From assembly GCA_020247305.1 (NCBI GenBank), contig JADCJE010000032.1:1-64000 (forward strand): 64,000 nucleotides of DNA, written 5' to 3'. This stretch comes from Phycisphaerales bacterium (GTDB lineage: Bacteria > Planctomycetota > UBA1135 > UBA2386). Positions 49,489 to 59,120 of this stretch are shown here, piece by piece. How positions within the stretch are numbered: the stretch's first letter is position 1; every line of letters starts with the position of its first letter. The position numbers were made by a program, and so were the translations under genes. Under the pieces are notes generated by a model. The model was not told the origin of the DNA. It did no database searches and saw only the letters and a program-made list of their open reading frames with translations.

Positions 49489-52335
49489 TCAGTCCACGTA
49501 GACGAATTCGTTGCTGGCGAAGAGCGCCTGGGCGAGGCCTGACCACGCCGCGCTGTCGTCGGCCTGCGTCCGGACCTCGACCAGCCACGCGCGCGCCGCG
49601 GCCAGTTCGCGCGGCGAGGGTTGCCGGCACAGCGCCTGCCGCCAGAGCCAGCGGCAGATCGCGTCGTCGTCGCCGTTCGGCCGCCGCGCGGCGAGGGCCT
49701 TGGCCTGCTGCGCGACCTGCGGGTCGTTCAGCAGCAGCAGCGCCTGCGTCGCGACGGCGGTCTGGGGCCGCTGCTCGATGTGCACGCTCGGGTCGGCGTA
49801 GTCGAACGCGGTGAACAGGTCGTACATCGCGTTGCGGATGATCGGCAGGTAGAGCGCGCGCCGCGGGGCGTCGTAGCGGGCACGGTCGTTGCTCTGGTCG
49901 TTGGTGACGTAGTCGCGGTCGCCAGTCGAGAGCAGGGAACCGCCGAGCGTGCGATCGAGGGTGCCGGCGACGGCGAACAGCGCGTCGCGGACGCCCTCCG
50001 CGGGCAGGCGCATGCGGTTCTGGCGCGCCAGCAGGCGATTGTCCGGATCGTGCTCGCGCAGCGCGATCGGCGCGTCGCTGGCGAGCTGCCAAGTGCGCGA
50101 CAACAGGATGCGTCGCCACAGGGCCTTCTGCGACCAGCCGGACGCGCGCAGGTCGGCGGCGAGCCAGTCGAGCAGGTCGAGGTCGTGCGGTTGGTCGCCG
50201 CGGCGGCCGAAGTTCGACGGCGAGCGGCTGAGACCACGGCCGAACGCGCGCTGCCAGACGCGGTTGGCGAGCACGCGGGCGGCGAGCGCCTGTTCGGGCC
50301 GGAACAACCACGCCGCAACCTCGGCGCGGCCGCTTTGGTCGGCCGGCATCGCCGGCGGCGGCACGAAGGCCGCAAGCGCCGAGAGCACGCCGCGCGGCGT
50401 CGTCTGCGCCGCGAGCGTCAGGTGGTTGCCGCGCAGGTGCACCGGCAGATCGACGGGTTTGTCGTCGGCGATGCACATGACCGTCGGCGCGCGCGCCGGC
50501 ACCGACTGCTTCGCCTGCGCGCGGGCGTCGGCCAGCTGCTGCAGACGCAGCGCCGTCTCCGGCGCGTGATGCGGACGGAGTTCGGCCTCCGGCACGGCGA
50601 GCAGGCCACCGGCGTCGTGCAGCAGCCGGCGCGCGTCCTCCTGCAGCGGTTCGTCGAGGCGCACGGGCGCCTTGTCGTCCTTGCGCGCACGTGCGGCCGC
50701 CTGGGTTGCGGCCTCCGCGGCGGCGAGGAAGACCTGCGTGCGCGCGGCGAGCTCGCGCCGCGTCGCGGGCGGCTGGCCGCCGAGCAGGATGGCGGCGAGT
50801 CCGCCCTTGCCCTGGTTGTTCGCTGCGCGTTCCACGAAGCCGTCGTCACCGCCGTCGCACAGCTCGCGCCAGAACCGCAGCACGGCGTTGTGCGCACCGC
50901 TGGCGAGCGCGGTCGTCGCCTGACGGACGACAGGCGCCAGCAGGTCGGCGTCGCCGGCGGCGTCAACGGGCGTCAGCAGCACGGCGTCGAGATGCGGCAC
51001 GTGCGGGCCGACCGCTTCGAGCCGCAGCGTGTGCGCGCCGGCCGTCAGGTCGGCGACGGCGACCGCATGCCATTGCTGGTGCTCGGCGCGCCACCCGCCG
51101 GTCGTTGCCGCGAGCGCCGCATCGGCGACGACGGCGCCATCGAGCCGTACGCGCATCGGCCGCGACTCCTGGGCCGCGTACCGCACCGCGAGCTGGAAAC
51201 GGCCGGCCGCCGGCGCGTCGAGACGCCACTCGGCGAACTGTTCGCCGCCGCGCTGCGTGTGCAGGATCGTCGTCGCCGCGTCGCCGTAGTTGCGGTCGTC
51301 GGCGCCGAGGCTCGTGGCGACGGCCGCTTCGGCCTGTGTGAACTGCGACCGCATCAGCAGTTCGTGGCCGGCCAGGAGGTAGCGCCCGGCGTCGCCGACG
51401 AGGCGGCCGCGCAGTTGTGCCGCCGCCGCCGCGGCCGCCGCCGTGTAGGCCTTCTCGGCCTCGTCGCGGCGCGCTTCGGCCGTCTTGCGGGCGGCGACGG
51501 CGGCGTCGCCGGCGGCTTCGCGGTCGAACCACCGCGAGACGTGGTCGAGGTTGTGGAAGCTCTTGCTGCTGCGGAACACGCCGGCGAGCGCGTAGTAGTC
51601 GGCCGTCGGGATCGGATCGAACTTGTGGTCGTGGCAGCGCGCGCAGCCGAGCGTCAGCCCGAGCACCGTGCGGCCGACGAGGTCGACCTGCTCGTCGACC
51701 GTGTCGAGGACGAGCTTCTCCTTGTCCTGCTCGGCGAGCATGCGCGGACCGAGCGCCAGGAACCCGGTGGCCACGTACCCGTCGACGCCGACTGCCGGGT
51801 CTTCGACCAGCAGGTCGCCGGCGATCTGCATGGCGACGAAGCGGTCGTACGGGAGGTCCTGGTTGTGCGCCTGCACGACCCAATCGCGGTAGCGCCACGC
51901 GTTGGCGAAGGCGAGGTTCTCGTCGAGGCCGTTGCTGTCGCTGTAGCGGGCGAGGTCGAGCCAAGCGCGCGCCTGATGCTCGCCGTAGTGGGGCGACGCG
52001 AGCAGGCGGTCGACCACCCGGGCGAAGGCGTCGGGCGATTCCTCGGCGACGAAGGCGTCGACCTCTTCGGGCGTCGGCGGCAGACCGGTCAGCGCGAAGG
52101 TCGCGCGCCGGATCAGCGTGCGCCGGTCGGCGACGGCAACGGGCGCGACGCCGGCAGCGCCGAGGCGCGCGCGCACGAAGCGGTCGATCGGGTGTGCCGC
52201 CCATGCTGAATCGTCACACGGCGGCGGCTCCGCGCGGCGCCATGGACGAAATGCCCAATCGGCGTCGCGATCCGACTGCGCCGACAGGGGCGCGAGCAGC
52301 GCGAAGGACACGACGGCGACGAGGATGGGACGCAT
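49489..52335 (-). CDS. Secreted DUF1549/DUF1553 planctomycete protein with CxxCH motif
   Basis: A 948-residue exported protein; the signal peptide ends at SAQ (residues 1-20). DUF1549 (about 45-250) contains LTGLPPTPEEVDAFV, HYGEHQARAWLDLARYSDSNG and a CxxCH haem-type motif (LGCARCHDHKFDP). DUF1553 fills the C-terminus (RVLANRVWQRAFGRGLSRSPSNFG; NRMRLPAEGVRDALFAV). Between them, about residues 340-470, is a beta-rich insert resembling a carbohydrate-binding jelly roll (GRFQLAVRYAAQESRPMRVRLDG). The separate N-terminal planctomycete cytochrome c domain found in many relatives is missing. It pairs with the DUF1501 gene downstream. Confidence 0.9.
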   Translation of the reverse strand: MRPILVAVVSFALLAPLSAQSDRDADWAFRPWRRAEPPPCDDSAWAAHPIDRFVRARLGAAGVAPVAVADRRTLIRRATFALTGLPPTPEEVDAFVAEESPDAFARVVDRLLASPHYGEHQARAWLDLARYSDSNGLDENLAFANAWRYRDWVVQAHNQDLPYDRFVAMQIAGDLLVEDPAVGVDGYVATGFLALGPRMLAEQDKEKLVLDTVDEQVDLVGRTVLGLTLGCARCHDHKFDPIPTADYYALAGVFRSSKSFHNLDHVSRWFDREAAGDAAVAARKTAEARRDEAEKAYTAAAAAAAAQLRGRLVGDAGRYLLAGHELLMRSQFTQAEAAVATSLGADDRNYGDAATTILHTQRGGEQFAEWRLDAPAAGRFQLAVRYAAQESRPMRVRLDGAVVADAALAATTGGWRAEHQQWHAVAVADLTAGAHTLRLEAVGPHVPHLDAVLLTPVDAAGDADLLAPVVRQATTALASGAHNAVLRFWRELCDGGDDGFVERAANNQGKGGLAAILLGGQPPATRRELAARTQVFLAAAEAATQAAARARKDDKAPVRLDEPLQEDARRLLHDAGGLLAVPEAELRPHHAPETALRLQQLADARAQAKQSVPARAPTVMCIADDKPVDLPVHLRGNHLTLAAQTTPRGVLSALAAFVPPPAMPADQSGRAEVAAWLFRPEQALAARVLANRVWQRAFGRGLSRSPSNFGRRGDQPHDLDLLDWLAADLRASGWSQKALWRRILLSRTWQLASDAPIALREHDPDNRLLARQNRMRLPAEGVRDALFAVAGTLDRTLGGSLLSTGDRDYVTNDQSNDRARYDAPRRALYLPIIRNAMYDLFTAFDYADPSVHIEQRPQTAVATQALLLLNDPQVAQQAKALAARRPNGDDDAICRWLWRQALCRQPSPRELAAARAWLVEVRTQADDSAAWSGLAQALFASNEFVYVD

Positions 52336-52394
52336 GCGAGCGTGCGCGGCGATGGCTGGCAAACCGCCGACGCACGATACTCGTCGGCCTTCGC

Positions 52395-55259
52395 ATGCCT
52401 CGCCTCGCCTTGTCGCTCGTTTGTCTCGCAGGCGCCGTGTTCGCTGCATGCCTCCGCGCCCAGGACGGCGCCGAGCGAGCCGGAGCATGGTCGCCGCTCG
52501 CTCGCCATGGCGGCAGCCTGCGCGGTCTCGCGGTCGTCGATGCCACGGTTGCCTGGGCCAGCGGCGACGGCGGCGCGATCTGGCGCACGACCGATGGCGG
52601 CGCGTCGTGGCGCAACGTTGCGCCGCGCGAGGCGGCGGCTTGGGACTTCCGCGACGTCGAGGCGTGGGACGGCAATCGTGCCCTGGCGATGGTCGCCGGC
52701 ACGCCCGCGCGCGTGCTGCGCACCGACGACGGCGGCGCGAGTTGGCGCACCGTGCTCGCGGACGAGCGCAAGGGCGCGTTCTTCGACGCGATGGCGTTCG
52801 CCGGCGACGTCGGCGTGCTCTTCGGCGACCCGATCGACGGCGCGTTCAGCGTGTGGACGACGCGGGATGGTGGCTCCACGTGGAAGGCGGTGGGCGGCGC
52901 GGACTTGCCAGCGCCGTTGCCGGGCGAAGCCGCGTTCGCGGCCAGCGGGTCGTGCGTCGCGGTCGCGGGCTACCCCGGGGCCGAGACGTTCTGGATCGCG
53001 ACCGGCGGGGGCTCGCGCGCGCGCATGCTGCGCGGCGCTGCGAACGGTTGGACGGCGATCGATCTGCCGCTGCCGGCGGGCGCGCCGTCGCGCGGAGCGT
53101 TCGGCCAGGCTTGGCGCGGCGACCGCGGCATCGTGGTTGGCGGCGACTACGCGGACACGGCGATCGGCGGCGTGGCGTTCACCTCGGACGGTGGGCGCAC
53201 GTGGCAGACAATGCCGGAGTTCGGCGGGTTCCGATCCGCCGTGGCCTGGGTCGACGACGAGCATGCGCTCGCGGTCGGCTCACACGGCGAGACCAGCCTG
53301 CGATTCGATCGCAGCGTTTCTACGACGGATGGGGCGATCGGATTCCACGCGCTCGCCGTCGGCCGCGACGGCGCGGTGCTCGCGGCGGGGGCCGATGGTC
53401 GCATCAGCCGCCGCAGCAGCCAGCCGCGTCGTCCGCTGCGGCTCGCGCGCCTGTTCGCCGATCACATGGTCGTGCCCGCTGCCACGTCCGTGCGCGTGCG
53501 CGGCTTCGCCACTGCCGGTGCGCGCGTGCGCCTCGCGGCGTCATGGGGCGTCGAGGCGGAGGCGTTGGTCGCCAACGATGGCTCGTTCGGCTGCGAACTC
53601 GCGACGCCGCGAGAGCCCGGCGGTCCCCATGGCTTCACCGTGGCCTGCGGCGAGGAACAGGTCGCAGTGCGCGACGTGCTCGCCGGCGACGTGTGGCTCG
53701 CGTCCGGGCAGAGCAACATGGAGATGCAGCTCGGCAAGGCGGGCTGGAGCGCAGGCATCGACGGCCACGAGGCTGCGATCGCTGCCGCGAACCTGCCGAC
53801 GTTGCGCGTCTTCACGGTGACCCGGCGCGCCAGCGAACAGCCGCAGGACGACTGCGAGGGCGTATGGCAGGTCTGCACGCCGGCCGTGGCGCACGAGTTC
53901 TCGGCGGTCGGCTTCCACTTCGCCCGCGCGCTGCAGCAGGCGCGCCAGCGGCCGTTCGGGCTCGTCGTCAGCGCGTGGGGCGGCACGGTCGCCGAGGCCT
54001 GGACGAGCGCCGCGGGCCTGCGCGAGTTCCCCGAGTTCGCCGGCCAGTTGGCGGCGCTGCGCGGCGGCGCCGACGCGCCGCCGGCGGCGCTGCGCGCCGC
54101 GTTCTGGCGGGCCGTCGAGGCCGCGCCGGGCGGGGAGTTCGCGCCGGTCGCGATGCCGGACGTCTGGTCGCGCTCCGGGCTCGGCGGGTTCGATGGCGCT
54201 GTCGAGTACCGGCTCGAAGTGACCGTGCCGGCTGCTTGGGCGGGAAGCGACTGCGTGCTCGAACTCGGCCCGGTCGACGACATGGACCGCGCGACATGGG
54301 ACGGCGAACGCATCGGCGGCATGGAGCGCGACGGCGCCTGGGCGACGCCGCGGGCGTACGCGATCCCGGGGCGTCTCGTCACTGCCGGCGACCACGAGCT
54401 GCGGCTGCGCGTCGCCGACACGAGCGGCGAGGGCGGACTCGCCGGGCCCGCCGCGGCGCTGCGGCTCGCGCGGCGCGGCGAAGCGACCGCGACTCTGTCG
54501 TTGCGCGAGGGGTGGCAGCGGCGCGAACTCGCGTCGCTGGCGCAGTTGCCGCCGTGGCCGCGCGACGGCGGCCCCAACCGCGCGAGCGTGCTGTGGAACG
54601 GCATGATCGCGCCGCTGCAGCCGTTCCCGTTCGCGGGCGCCATCTGGTACCAGGGCGAGAGCAATCGCGGCCGCGCCGACCAGTACGCCCGACTGCTGCC
54701 GGCCCTGGTGCGCGACTGGCGGCGGGGCTTCGGCGAGCAGTTGGCGTTCCACTGCGTCCAGATCGCGCCGTTCGGCTACGACGGCGACACCGGCCAGACC
54801 GCCGAACTGCGCGAGGCGCAGGCGGCGATCCTGGCGCTGCCGAACACGGGCATGGCGATCACGCTCGACGTCGGCGACGCCGCGGACATCCACCCGCGCA
54901 ACAAGCTGCCGGTCGGCGAGCGACTGGCGGCACTGGCACGGTCGCGCACGTACGGTGACGCCGTGCCATGCGAAGGGCCGGCGCTCGTCGCCGCGCGGCG
55001 CGAAGGGGAACGCGCGGTGCTGTCGTTCCGGTGCGATGGGGACCTGGCGCTCGCGGGCGACAGCGGCTTCGAACTCGCCGGCCCCGACGGTGTGTTCCGC
55101 CCCGCCGTCGCGCGACTCGTCGATGGCATGGTCGAGCTGCGCGCGGCCGGCCTGAGCGCGCCGGCTGCGGTGCGGTACGCGTGGGCGGCGGTGCCGGCGT
55201 GGTCGCTGCGCTCGTCGCACGGCCTGCCGGCGGCGCCGTTCCGCGCCGCGCTGCGGTGA
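52395..55259 (+). CDS. YCF48/BNR-like propeller fused to sialate O-acetylesterase
   Basis: A 954-residue exported protein with a signal peptide (residues 1-23). Residues 30-345 contain repeated Asp-box/YCF48-type blades (TDGGASWRNV, DDGGASWRTV, RDGGSTWKAV, SDGGRTWQTM). Residues 355-954 form a GDSL-type sialate O-acetylesterase: nucleophile Ser440 in LASGQSNMEM, WYQGESN, and the DIH motif Asp831/His833 in DIHPRNK, with a jelly-roll insert near 610-700. It would remove O-acetyl groups from sialic acids or similar sugars outside the cytoplasm. The combination with a propeller is unusual. It is transcribed divergently from the DUF1549 gene across 59 bases. Confidence 0.9.
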   Translation: MPRLALSLVCLAGAVFAACLRAQDGAERAGAWSPLARHGGSLRGLAVVDATVAWASGDGGAIWRTTDGGASWRNVAPREAAAWDFRDVEAWDGNRALAMVAGTPARVLRTDDGGASWRTVLADERKGAFFDAMAFAGDVGVLFGDPIDGAFSVWTTRDGGSTWKAVGGADLPAPLPGEAAFAASGSCVAVAGYPGAETFWIATGGGSRARMLRGAANGWTAIDLPLPAGAPSRGAFGQAWRGDRGIVVGGDYADTAIGGVAFTSDGGRTWQTMPEFGGFRSAVAWVDDEHALAVGSHGETSLRFDRSVSTTDGAIGFHALAVGRDGAVLAAGADGRISRRSSQPRRPLRLARLFADHMVVPAATSVRVRGFATAGARVRLAASWGVEAEALVANDGSFGCELATPREPGGPHGFTVACGEEQVAVRDVLAGDVWLASGQSNMEMQLGKAGWSAGIDGHEAAIAAANLPTLRVFTVTRRASEQPQDDCEGVWQVCTPAVAHEFSAVGFHFARALQQARQRPFGLVVSAWGGTVAEAWTSAAGLREFPEFAGQLAALRGGADAPPAALRAAFWRAVEAAPGGEFAPVAMPDVWSRSGLGGFDGAVEYRLEVTVPAAWAGSDCVLELGPVDDMDRATWDGERIGGMERDGAWATPRAYAIPGRLVTAGDHELRLRVADTSGEGGLAGPAAALRLARRGEATATLSLREGWQRRELASLAQLPPWPRDGGPNRASVLWNGMIAPLQPFPFAGAIWYQGESNRGRADQYARLLPALVRDWRRGFGEQLAFHCVQIAPFGYDGDTGQTAELREAQAAILALPNTGMAITLDVGDAADIHPRNKLPVGERLAALARSRTYGDAVPCEGPALVAARREGERAVLSFRCDGDLALAGDSGFELAGPDGVFRPAVARLVDGMVELRAAGLSAPAAVRYAWAAVPAWSLRSSHGLPAAPFRAALR

Positions 55260-55291
55260 GTCGCCGGCCTTTTCGTCGGCGGCGCATCGGC

Positions 55292-55297
55292 TAGGCT
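55292..55297 (+). promoter_or_regulatory. TAGGCT -10-like element before the PPTase gene
   Basis: GCTAGGCT lies 11 bases before the ATG at 55309, giving a leader of only about four bases. Confidence 0.4.
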
Positions 55298-55308
55298 CTC
55301 ACGGCCCC

Positions 55309-56040
55309 ATGGATGAGTTTGCCCTGCACGCTGCGTTCGCCGTCGCGTCCCCCGGCGGCCAGAACCTCGGCGCTTGCGATTTGCACGTCTGGGCGGTGCC
55401 GCTGACCGGCGACCCCGAGCAACTCGGCGCGCACCTGTCGAAGGCGGAGAACCAGCGGCTGTCGCGGTTCCACTTCGCCGACCATCGCCGGCGCTACCAG
55501 ATCGGCCACGGCGCGCTGCGCGCGATCCTCGCCGGGTACCTCGGCTGCGGCCCGGCCGACGTCGAGTTCGCCAGCGGCCCGCGCGGCAAGCCGTACCTCG
55601 CCGGCCCGGGCCCGCACTTCAACCTGTCACACAGCGGCAAGCTGGCGCTGATCGGCGTCGCCAACTTCGAGGTCGGGATCGACCTGGAAAAGGTGCGCCG
55701 CCTCGACAGCCTCACCGAGATCGCCCGCAAGCACTTCTCGGCGAGCGAGTTCGCGGCGCTCGACGCGCTGCACGGCGACGCGCGCGAACTGGCATTCTAC
55801 CGCTGCTGGACGCGCAAGGAGGCGTACATCAAGGCCGTCGGCGAGGGGCTGTCGATGCCGCTCGACATCTTCGACGTCAGCCTCGACGAGCAGCCACGGT
55901 TCCTGGCGATCCGCGACGGCAAGGAGGATGCCGCGCGCTGGTCCCTGCAGGACGTGTCACCGGCCGCCGACTTCGTCGCGGCGGCGGCGATGCGCCAGCA
56001 CGGGGTGCGCGTGCAGCGTCACCGGTTGGCCGGTTCCTGA
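55309..56040 (+). CDS. 4'-Phosphopantetheinyl transferase (Sfp type)
   Basis: A 243-residue two-domain Sfp/HetI-like enzyme. It has the motifs GPRGKPYL (90-97), FNLSHSG (104-110), VGIDLEKV (magnesium ligands Asp125 and Glu127) and WTRKEAYIKA (167-176, Glu171). It transfers phosphopantetheine from CoA to a serine on acyl- or peptidyl-carrier proteins. No carrier protein is encoded nearby, so it may serve the fatty-acid ACP or a remote megasynthase, but its neighbours are ATP-grasp ligases. Its last 22 bases overlap the convergent lipoprotein gene. Confidence 0.92.
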   Translation: MDEFALHAAFAVASPGGQNLGACDLHVWAVPLTGDPEQLGAHLSKAENQRLSRFHFADHRRRYQIGHGALRAILAGYLGCGPADVEFASGPRGKPYLAGPGPHFNLSHSGKLALIGVANFEVGIDLEKVRRLDSLTEIARKHFSASEFAALDALHGDARELAFYRCWTRKEAYIKAVGEGLSMPLDIFDVSLDEQPRFLAIRDGKEDAARWSLQDVSPAADFVAAAAMRQHGVRVQRHRLAGS

Positions 56041-56390
56041 GCCGGCGCGGTGGCGGGCGCAGGAGCCGGCGCGAGCACGTCGCGCGGCAGAGCCGTCGGA
56101 TCCTCGCCGCGCAGCACGGCCTCGCGCACGGCTGTCGGCAGGTCGGCCAGCAGCACGCTGCACACGTCGATGCCGCCGCCGAGCCACCACGGCCCGCCAT
56201 GCCAGACCTCGATGTAGGCGCGGTCGCTGGTGCGGCCGATCCACGTGGTCGTGCGCACCGTCGCCGGTTCGGCAGCGGCGCAGAGGCGGGTGAAGGCCTT
56301 GCCGTCGACGCGCTTGTGCGCGCCCGCGGCGCAGGCGGCGAGCGGCAGCAGCGACAGCGGGAGGAGCGCCGAGCGGAGGGGCCGGATCAT
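56019..56390 (-). CDS. Small predicted lipoprotein, unknown
   Basis: A 123-residue protein with a lipobox ending at Cys20 (PLAAC). The mature domain (25-95) reads KRVDGKAFTRLC, TVRTTTWIGRTSDRAYIEVWHGG, IDVCSVLLADLPTAVREAVLRG, an alpha/beta pattern with two cysteines; the tail is Pro/Ala-rich and lies antisense to the end of the PPTase gene. The ATG at 56390 overlaps the stop of the first ATP-grasp gene (ATGA), so it is the downstream partner in that operon. The family is not recognised. Confidence 0.65.
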   Translation of the reverse strand: MIRPLRSALLPLSLLPLAACAAGAHKRVDGKAFTRLCAAAEPATVRTTTWIGRTSDRAYIEVWHGGPWWLGGGIDVCSVLLADLPTAVREAVLRGEDPTALPRDVLAPAPAPATAPAQEPANR

Positions 56391-57607
56391 CGGGCCTTCA
56401 CCTTCACCTGTTCGCCGCAGGCGTTCAACAGCGCGCGCAGCTGGTCGAAGTCGGGGTGGCGCATGCGCACGTAGGCGTTGGCCATGTAGCCGGCCTCGAC
56501 GCCCTGCGTCGGCGTGCCGGCCGGCGGCAGGTGGCTGTCGAGGATCCACTGGCCGTGCTCGCGCTGGAACCGGTCCCAGCCCTCGTAGCGATCGATCACG
56601 CCGTCCTTGTCCGGCCGCAGCGCGATCATGCCAGCGGCGTACTTGCGGCTGGGCTGGAACGGCACGCTCTCGTGCACGATCGCGTGCGCCCACGCCGCGT
56701 AGAGGTCGAACTCGTTGGCGGCGCAGTACAGATCCCAGACGCCGACGCCCGGCGGGCGGCAGCCGATCTCGGAGAACTTCAGGCCCTTGCCGCCGAAGAA
56801 CCACTCCATGTGCGTCGGCGAGGTCCAGACGCCGAGAGCCGTGCAGACCTTCTGGCCGAACGCGCGCAGTTCCTTGTAGCTGTCCTGCTCGATGCGGTTG
56901 CTGACGACGATCTGCGGGCTGATCCAGCGGGTCCGCATCGCCTCCAGCACGTTGGGGTAGTAGTGGCTGACGAAGTCGAGCACGACCTTCCCGTTGACGG
57001 TGATGGTGTCGTAGAAGCCCTCGTGGCCGTCGAGGAACTCCTCGATCGCAACCTCGCGGCCGCTGCCGACGCGCAACGTCTCGCAGGCCGCGCGCAACGC
57101 CGCGTCGTCAGCGCAGCGCGTCGCGCCCGACGCGCCGGCGCCGTCGATCGGCTTGAGGATCAGCGGGTAGCCGTTGGCCTTGGCGAACGCCTCGGCGTCG
57201 GCGACCGAGCGCACGCGCGCGCTGGCGGCGCAGCCCAGCCCGGCCGCGCGCACCGCGTCCTTCATCGCCGGCTTGTCGCGGCACAGCCACGCCGTCTGCG
57301 ACGTCGTGCCATGGATGCCGAGCTTCTCGCGCACGTGCGCGGCGGCCATGACGTGCGCTTCGACCGTCGCCTCCAGGCGGTCGATGCGGGCGCGCTGGGC
57401 GAGGCGCTTGCACGCCTCGGCGAGCGCGTGCTCGTCGACCACCGAGCGCACGCGCTCGTACTGGAAGACGTCGTCGCGCAGCTCCGGCGGCAGCGCCTCC
57501 GGCGGGCGCTCGCTGATCGCGGACACGCGCGCGCCGGTGCTCAGCAGGCCGCGCAGGAACTCGCGCTGGTTCTTGGGGAAACAGGGTTCGATCAGGACGA
57601 CGTGCAT
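56387..57607 (-). CDS. ATP-grasp ligase, paralogue 1
   Basis: A 406-residue ligase. A Rossmann-like pre-ATP-grasp domain (MHVVLIEPCF, residues 1-95) is followed by CRDKPAMKDAV (109-119), the ATP-binding lysine in YPLILKPIDGAGASG (Lys152), hinge IEEFLDG (188-194), HMEWF (266-270) and FSEIGCRPPG (278-287), in which Glu280 and Arg284 match the metal/phosphate residues. The fold activates a carboxylate as acyl phosphate and joins it to an amine or thiol. It shares these blocks with the ligases at 59244 and 60490. Substrates unknown. It lies 37 bases downstream of glgA and is coupled to a lipoprotein gene. Confidence 0.85.
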   Translation of the reverse strand: MHVVLIEPCFPKNQREFLRGLLSTGARVSAISERPPEALPPELRDDVFQYERVRSVVDEHALAEACKRLAQRARIDRLEATVEAHVMAAAHVREKLGIHGTTSQTAWLCRDKPAMKDAVRAAGLGCAASARVRSVADAEAFAKANGYPLILKPIDGAGASGATRCADDAALRAACETLRVGSGREVAIEEFLDGHEGFYDTITVNGKVVLDFVSHYYPNVLEAMRTRWISPQIVVSNRIEQDSYKELRAFGQKVCTALGVWTSPTHMEWFFGGKGLKFSEIGCRPPGVGVWDLYCAANEFDLYAAWAHAIVHESVPFQPSRKYAAGMIALRPDKDGVIDRYEGWDRFQREHGQWILDSHLPPAGTPTQGVEAGYMANAYVRMRHPDFDQLRALLNACGEQVKVKAR

Positions 57608-57644
57608 GGCGGTTGGGTGCGGACGGGTAGCGGAGGCTGGCAGT

Positions 57645-59120
57645 TCAGGCGCCGGTCAGGGAGCGGTAGAGGGCGACGTACTCGGGCCCTTGGCGGTCCC
57701 ACGAGAAGTCCTTCTGCATGCCGTTCTTCATCAGCTGCTGCCAGCCCTTCTGGTCGCGCCAGTTGCGCAGCGCCCAGTCGATCGTGCCGGCCAGCGCCTG
57801 GCTGCTGTACTCGTCGAACAGGAAGCCGGTGCCGGTGCGGGAGGCAGGATCCCACGGCTCGACGGTGTCGGCCAGCCCGCCGGTCCGGCGCACGATCGGC
57901 GGTGTGCCGTAGCGCAGGCTGTACATCTGGTTGAGCCCGCACGGCTCGAAGCGGCTCGGCATCAGGAAGACGTCGCTGCCGGCCTCGATCCAGTGCGCGA
58001 GGTCCTCCTGGAAGCCGCGGTAGAGCCCGACCTTGCGCGGCCAGGTGTCGCGCAGCCACTGGAAGTACTTCTCGTGCTTGTCCTCGCCGGAACCGAGCAC
58101 GCACAGGCGCATGTCCTCGCGCTGCAGGAAGACCGGGATGGAGTCGGCGAACAGCTCGAAGCCCTTCTGGGCGGTCAGGCGCGACACGACGCCGAAGACC
58201 GGCGCGCGCGGGTCGTGCGGCAGCTGGAAGCGCTGCAGCATCGCCGCCTTCATCTTCGCCTTGCCGCCGAGGTCGGCGGCGGAGTAGTGGTGCGGGATGC
58301 GCGGGTCGGCGGCGGGATTCCACTCGCCGTAGTCGACGCCGTTGACGATGCCGACGAGGTCGCCGCTGCGCCCCCGCAGCAGTTCGTCCATGCCCATGCC
58401 GTGCTCGGCGGTCTGGATCTCGCGGGCGTACGTCTTCGACACCGTCGTCACGCGGTGGGCGTGCAGCACGCCGGTCTTGAGGAACGAGAGCTTGCCGTCG
58501 CGCAGGTCGCCGTGGTGCACGTGCGCGCGCTGGTCCCCGAGGCCGACGACGTCGAGCGTCGACTGGTCGAACAGTCCCTGGTAGCCGATGTTGTGGATCG
58601 TCAGCACCGACTTCGTGGCGGCGAACATGCGATCCCAGGCGTAGAGCGTGCGCAGGTACAGCGGCAGCAGGCCGGTGTGCCAGTCGTTGCAGTGCACGAC
58701 GTCCGGGGCCCACCGCAGCCGCTGGCAGGTCTCGAGCACGGCGCGCGACAGCAGCGCGAAGCGCAGCGGCTCGTCGCCGTCCTCCGTGTAGATGCCGTCG
58801 CGGTCGAACAGTTCCTTGCAGTCGACGAAGTGCACCAGCACCTCGCTCTGCGGCAGCGGCGCCGTACGGATCGAGAAGCGGATCGTGCGCTGGGGGAACC
58901 GCACCTCCAGATCCTGCGCGCCCGCCAGCGGCTGGGTGGCGAGGCCCGACGCGGCGATCTTGCGGTACAGGGGCAGGAAGATGCGCACGTCGTGTCCGGG
59001 GCCTTGCGGCGCCTCGCGGCCGAGCCACCGTCCGAGGCCGAGCAGCACGTCGGCGAGGCCGCCGGTCTTGGCGAACGGCGCGACTTCGGATGCGCAGAGG
59101 GCGAGGCGCAGCGGACGCAT
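57645..59120 (-). CDS. glgA: Glycogen synthase (ADP-glucose, GT5)
   Basis: A 491-residue GT5 glycosyltransferase. The ADP-glucose-binding KTGGLADV is at residues 18-25, followed by VVHCNDWHTGLLP, NGVDYGEWNP, VSRLTAQKGFELF and the C-terminal SRFEPCGLNQMYSLRYGT with the catalytic glutamate. It extends alpha-1,4-glucan chains. ATG 59120 begins directly before the first strand (LRLALCASEVAPFAKTGG). Flanking genes are ATP-grasp ligases, not the usual glgB/glgC/glgP, so a specialised glucan or a metabolic link with the ligases is possible. Confidence 0.92.
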   Translation of the reverse strand: MRPLRLALCASEVAPFAKTGGLADVLLGLGRWLGREAPQGPGHDVRIFLPLYRKIAASGLATQPLAGAQDLEVRFPQRTIRFSIRTAPLPQSEVLVHFVDCKELFDRDGIYTEDGDEPLRFALLSRAVLETCQRLRWAPDVVHCNDWHTGLLPLYLRTLYAWDRMFAATKSVLTIHNIGYQGLFDQSTLDVVGLGDQRAHVHHGDLRDGKLSFLKTGVLHAHRVTTVSKTYAREIQTAEHGMGMDELLRGRSGDLVGIVNGVDYGEWNPAADPRIPHHYSAADLGGKAKMKAAMLQRFQLPHDPRAPVFGVVSRLTAQKGFELFADSIPVFLQREDMRLCVLGSGEDKHEKYFQWLRDTWPRKVGLYRGFQEDLAHWIEAGSDVFLMPSRFEPCGLNQMYSLRYGTPPIVRRTGGLADTVEPWDPASRTGTGFLFDEYSSQALAGTIDWALRNWRDQKGWQQLMKNGMQKDFSWDRQGPEYVALYRSLTGA

